Below, piece after piece: positions 22,950-24,449 of a stretch of DNA of 24,449 nt; position 1 is the stretch's first letter, and the number at the start of each line of letters is the position of its first letter. The stretch comes from a virus. A model generated the notes under the pieces. That model searched no databases. It saw nothing but the letters and a program-made list of their open reading frames with translations, and was not told the DNA's origin. The position numbers were made by a program, and so were the translations under genes. The stretch covers positions 1 to 24,449 of the IMG/VR virus record IMGVR_UViG_3300024999_000384; one strand, 5' to 3'.

Positions 22950-23618
22950 TTAAATAATTGGAAATTCCTTGATCACTTCCGGGTACCCGTAATTGTCTTT
23001 TACCCATACCGGGATATTTTTGTCTCGTGCCTCCCGGATCAGAAAATCAGCCCAGGCCTTGGGCGGTTTTTTGGCCCCTCTTGTGGAGTCGGCACCAATG
23101 ATGATCCAGTTTAAATCGTAAAAATCACTGCTTATTGTGGGTGATTCTATTAACGGTTCAAACGACACGAATTTTTTTGCGGTTTCGGGCAATGCTGCAG
23201 CCAATTCCTGCAAATTAAATATTGTTTTGTAAGTCCCATCAACGGATGTCCCGAACCAGCAATTATCCAAATTTTCAAGATGGAATTCTTTATATCTTGA
23301 AGGCTTCTTGGTCAAAAACTGGAAGGTTAGATAGGGTCTAATTGCCGCCTCAAATAACACTTCTGTGATATGCATATCTTTGACCCACTCACCCCACGTA
23401 TCCCCGGATGAACCCACAAAGATTTTGTCACCGGGTGTTAATCTTTTAGACTGAAGATCTTTGAGGTATTCCGGGCGGTATTTTGGCTGCATTATACCAG
23501 GGAACCGTTTTTCCATCCGCAGCATGTAGCAATATGGGCACCCATGCAGGCATCCGGATATTGGATTCCATGTCCAATCAGTCCAACCTATTTTTCCAGG
23601 TCCTTGTCTGTTAAGCAT
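22950..23618 (-). CDS. Phage Gp37/Gp68 family protein (DUF5131-like), radical-SAM-like
   Basis: A 222-residue protein. The N-terminus shows GWTDWTWNPISGC followed by GCPYCY, giving C23, C27 and C30 in the CX3CX2C spacing of a radical-SAM [4Fe-4S] site. The WTD-x-TWNP opening is characteristic of the phage Gp37/Gp68 (DUF5131) family. Other parts fit a partial TIM-barrel: FVGSSGDTWGEW, TFQFLTKKPSRY, WFGTSVDG, KFVSFEPLIES and LNWIIIGADS. The start at 23618 follows AAAGGA with an A-rich spacer. The substrate of this family is not established; DNA or nucleotide modification is often suggested. It is co-directional with the LRR gene and a 40-codon gene. Confidence 0.85.
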   Translation of the reverse strand: MLNRQGPGKIGWTDWTWNPISGCLHGCPYCYMLRMEKRFPGIMQPKYRPEYLKDLQSKRLTPGDKIFVGSSGDTWGEWVKDMHITEVLFEAAIRPYLTFQFLTKKPSRYKEFHLENLDNCWFGTSVDGTYKTIFNLQELAAALPETAKKFVSFEPLIESPTISSDFYDLNWIIIGADSTRGAKKPPKAWADFLIREARDKNIPVWVKDNYGYPEVIKEFPII

Positions 23619-23668
23619 TTTTTTTGTCCTTTCGTTTGGCTTTTTAATTTTTCATTCACGCTGTTTCC

Positions 23669-23722
23669 CTAATCAACCTCCCAATGTTCAATAGCTATGC
23701 CTAATGCCTCTATTACCTTCAT
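23669..23722 (-). CDS. Possible 17-residue ORF between LRR and radical-SAM genes
   Basis: An ATG at 23722 starts three bases after the LRR stop and reads MKVIEALGIAIEHWEVD before TAG. The nearest AAGGA is about eleven bases upstream, a little far. It could be a real micro-gene, a translational-coupling or leader peptide for the next gene, or chance. It is reported with low confidence because the 107-base gap between the two larger genes holds little else apart from a second, weaker 23-codon frame. Confidence 0.3.
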   Translation of the reverse strand: MKVIEALGIAIEHWEVD

Positions 23723-23725
23723 TTT

Positions 23726-24449
23726 TTATTTATTCCTTATATTTACGGAACGAATTGCAAGTTTGTCCGGAATTGCCTCCGCTGAATGGGCAGATAGCCA
23801 CTTAAGATTAATCAGCGTGTCCGGAATTGCCTCCGCTGAATTAGCTGACAGATATATGAGATTCACCAGCGTGTCCGGGATCTCTTTGGCTGAATGGGCA
23901 TACAGCCGGGTGAGATTCACCAGTGTGTCCGGAATTGCCTCCGCTGAATTAGCTGACAGATATATGAGATTAATCAGCGTGTCCGGAATTGCCTTGGCAG
24001 AATCTGCGGACAACTCTGTGAGGTTAATCAGCGTGTCCGGAATTGCCTCCGCTGAATGGGCAGATAGCCACTTGAGGTTAATCAGCGTGTCCGGGATTGC
24101 CTCCGCTGAATGGGCAGATAGCCACTTAAGATTAATCAGCGTGTCCGGAATTGCCTCCGCTGAATTAGCTGACAGATATATGAGATTCACCAGCGTGTCC
24201 GGGATCTCTTTGGCTGAACGGGCATGCAGCCGGGTGAGATTCACCAGCGTGTCCGGAATTGCCTTGGCAGAATCTGCGGACAACTCTGTGAGGTTAATCA
24301 GTGTGTCCGGAATTGCCTCCGCTGAATGGGCATACAGCGTCGTGAGATTCACCAGCGTGTCCGGGATTGCCTCCGCTGAATGGGCGGACAGCGTCGTGAG
24401 GTTCACCAGTGTGTCCGGGATCTCTTTGGCTGAACGGGCAGATAGCCAC
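23726..24449 (-). CDS. Leucine-rich-repeat protein, N-terminus beyond the window
   Basis: The frame is open to the right edge, so the gene is 5'-partial; a GTG at 24406 is internal to the repeats and not a convincing start. Of the visible 240 residues, almost all are 18-residue units of the form (A/E)IPDTL(V/I)NLxxLxAxSA(E/K), about 13 in a row. This is a short-period leucine-rich repeat, which should stack into a curved solenoid. The variable positions are the two residues before the second Leu and those around the Ala (TT, TE, TR, IY, KW; S, Y, H; H, D, R, N), the side usually exposed on LRR beta strands. The C-terminus (DKLAIRSVNIRNK) is a short cap. A protein-binding role is likely; the partner is unknown. 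Confidence 0.82.
   Translation of the reverse strand, partial: WLSARSAKEIPDTLVNLTTLSAHSAEAIPDTLVNLTTLYAHSAEAIPDTLINLTELSADSAKAIPDTLVNLTRLHARSAKEIPDTLVNLIYLSANSAEAIPDTLINLKWLSAHSAEAIPDTLINLKWLSAHSAEAIPDTLINLTELSADSAKAIPDTLINLIYLSANSAEAIPDTLVNLTRLYAHSAKEIPDTLVNLIYLSANSAEAIPDTLINLKWLSAHSAEAIPDKLAIRSVNIRNK
23763..24449 (-). repeat. 54-bp tandem array coding the LRR solenoid
   Basis: Units begin with a gtgtccgg-like sequence at 23763 (degenerate), 23817, 23871, 23925, 23979, 24033, 24087, 24141, 24195, 24249, 24303, 24357 and 24411, an exact 54-bp spacing up to the window edge. Units come in a few sequence classes that recur in different orders, so the array is mosaic rather than a simple expansion. 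Confidence 0.95.

Noticed and set aside
22800-23114. 104-codon plus-strand frame running out of the terminator
   Set aside because: It is antisense to the Gp37/Gp68-like gene and the 40-codon gene, and its start lies inside the terminator stem.
23588-23659. 23-codon minus-strand frame starting GTG at 23659
   Set aside because: It overlaps the start of the radical-SAM-like gene in another frame and has only a weak ribosome-binding match; may be a coupling ORF but not supportable.
23763-24449. Interpretation of the 54-bp array as CRISPR or an origin iteron array
   Set aside because: Units are contiguous without spacers, multiples of three, and translate to a coherent LRR protein.

Overview
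The window looks like the late region of a tailed double-stranded DNA bacteriophage or prophage. It starts inside the large terminase gene and runs rightward, with almost no gaps, through capsid, head-tail connector, fibre, ejection-protein, receptor-binding and lysis genes. It ends in a short block of accessory genes on the opposite strand. There is no tape-measure-like gene, tail tube or sheath gene. There is a P22-sized portal with a Gln-rich C-terminal helix, an adaptor plus large beta-rich hub pair, and several Gly/Ala-rich internal-protein candidates, so a short-tailed (podovirus-like) particle is the best inference. The major capsid protein looks like the HK97-fold, Mu gpT-like group. 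Strong AGGAGG-type ribosome binding sites and a cytoplasmic T4-type lysozyme fit a bacterial, probably Gram-negative, host. Nothing in the window identifies the host species. No integrase, repressor, tRNA, CRISPR array or insertion sequence is visible.

Layout, plus strand: terminase nuclease half (1-935); an unknown gene (1001-1714); portal (1711-3744); a small unknown gene (3771-4016); scaffold-like protein (4021-5001); unknown (5001-5558); decoration-like protein (5573-6148); major capsid protein (6164-7069) followed by a small hairpin; small unknown (7115-7360); adaptor-like protein (7353-8006); hub/nozzle-like protein (8006-9997); tail fibre (9997-11934) and a small accessory protein (11931-12425); four consecutive candidate ejection proteins (12428-18544), the last with a possible ADP-ribosyltransferase-like C-terminal domain; small structural protein (18557-18853); a receptor-binding candidate with six 69-bp repeats (18865-20223); small and virion-associated genes (20232-21504). 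The lysis block is holin (21506-21694), endolysin (21691-22116), a tiny membrane protein (22118-22255) and a YiiX/NlpC-P60-like cysteine hydrolase (22258-22761). Many junctions are TAATG, ATGA or GTGA overlaps, which points to one translationally coupled late operon.

A 17-bp-stem inverted repeat at 22765-22814 separates this operon from convergent minus-strand genes. Read in their own direction, these are a leucine-rich-repeat protein whose 5' end lies beyond the window (23726-24449), a possible 17-codon ORF, a Gp37/Gp68-family radical-SAM-like protein (22950-23618) and a 40-codon gene (22813-22935) whose stop codon lies in the terminator stem.

The least ordinary parts are the mosaic 54-bp/18-residue LRR array at the right edge, the 69-bp array in the receptor-binding candidate, the possible ADP-ribosyltransferase-like domain in a virion protein, three very small membrane proteins around the lysis genes, and a G10 tract used as a ribosome-binding region.
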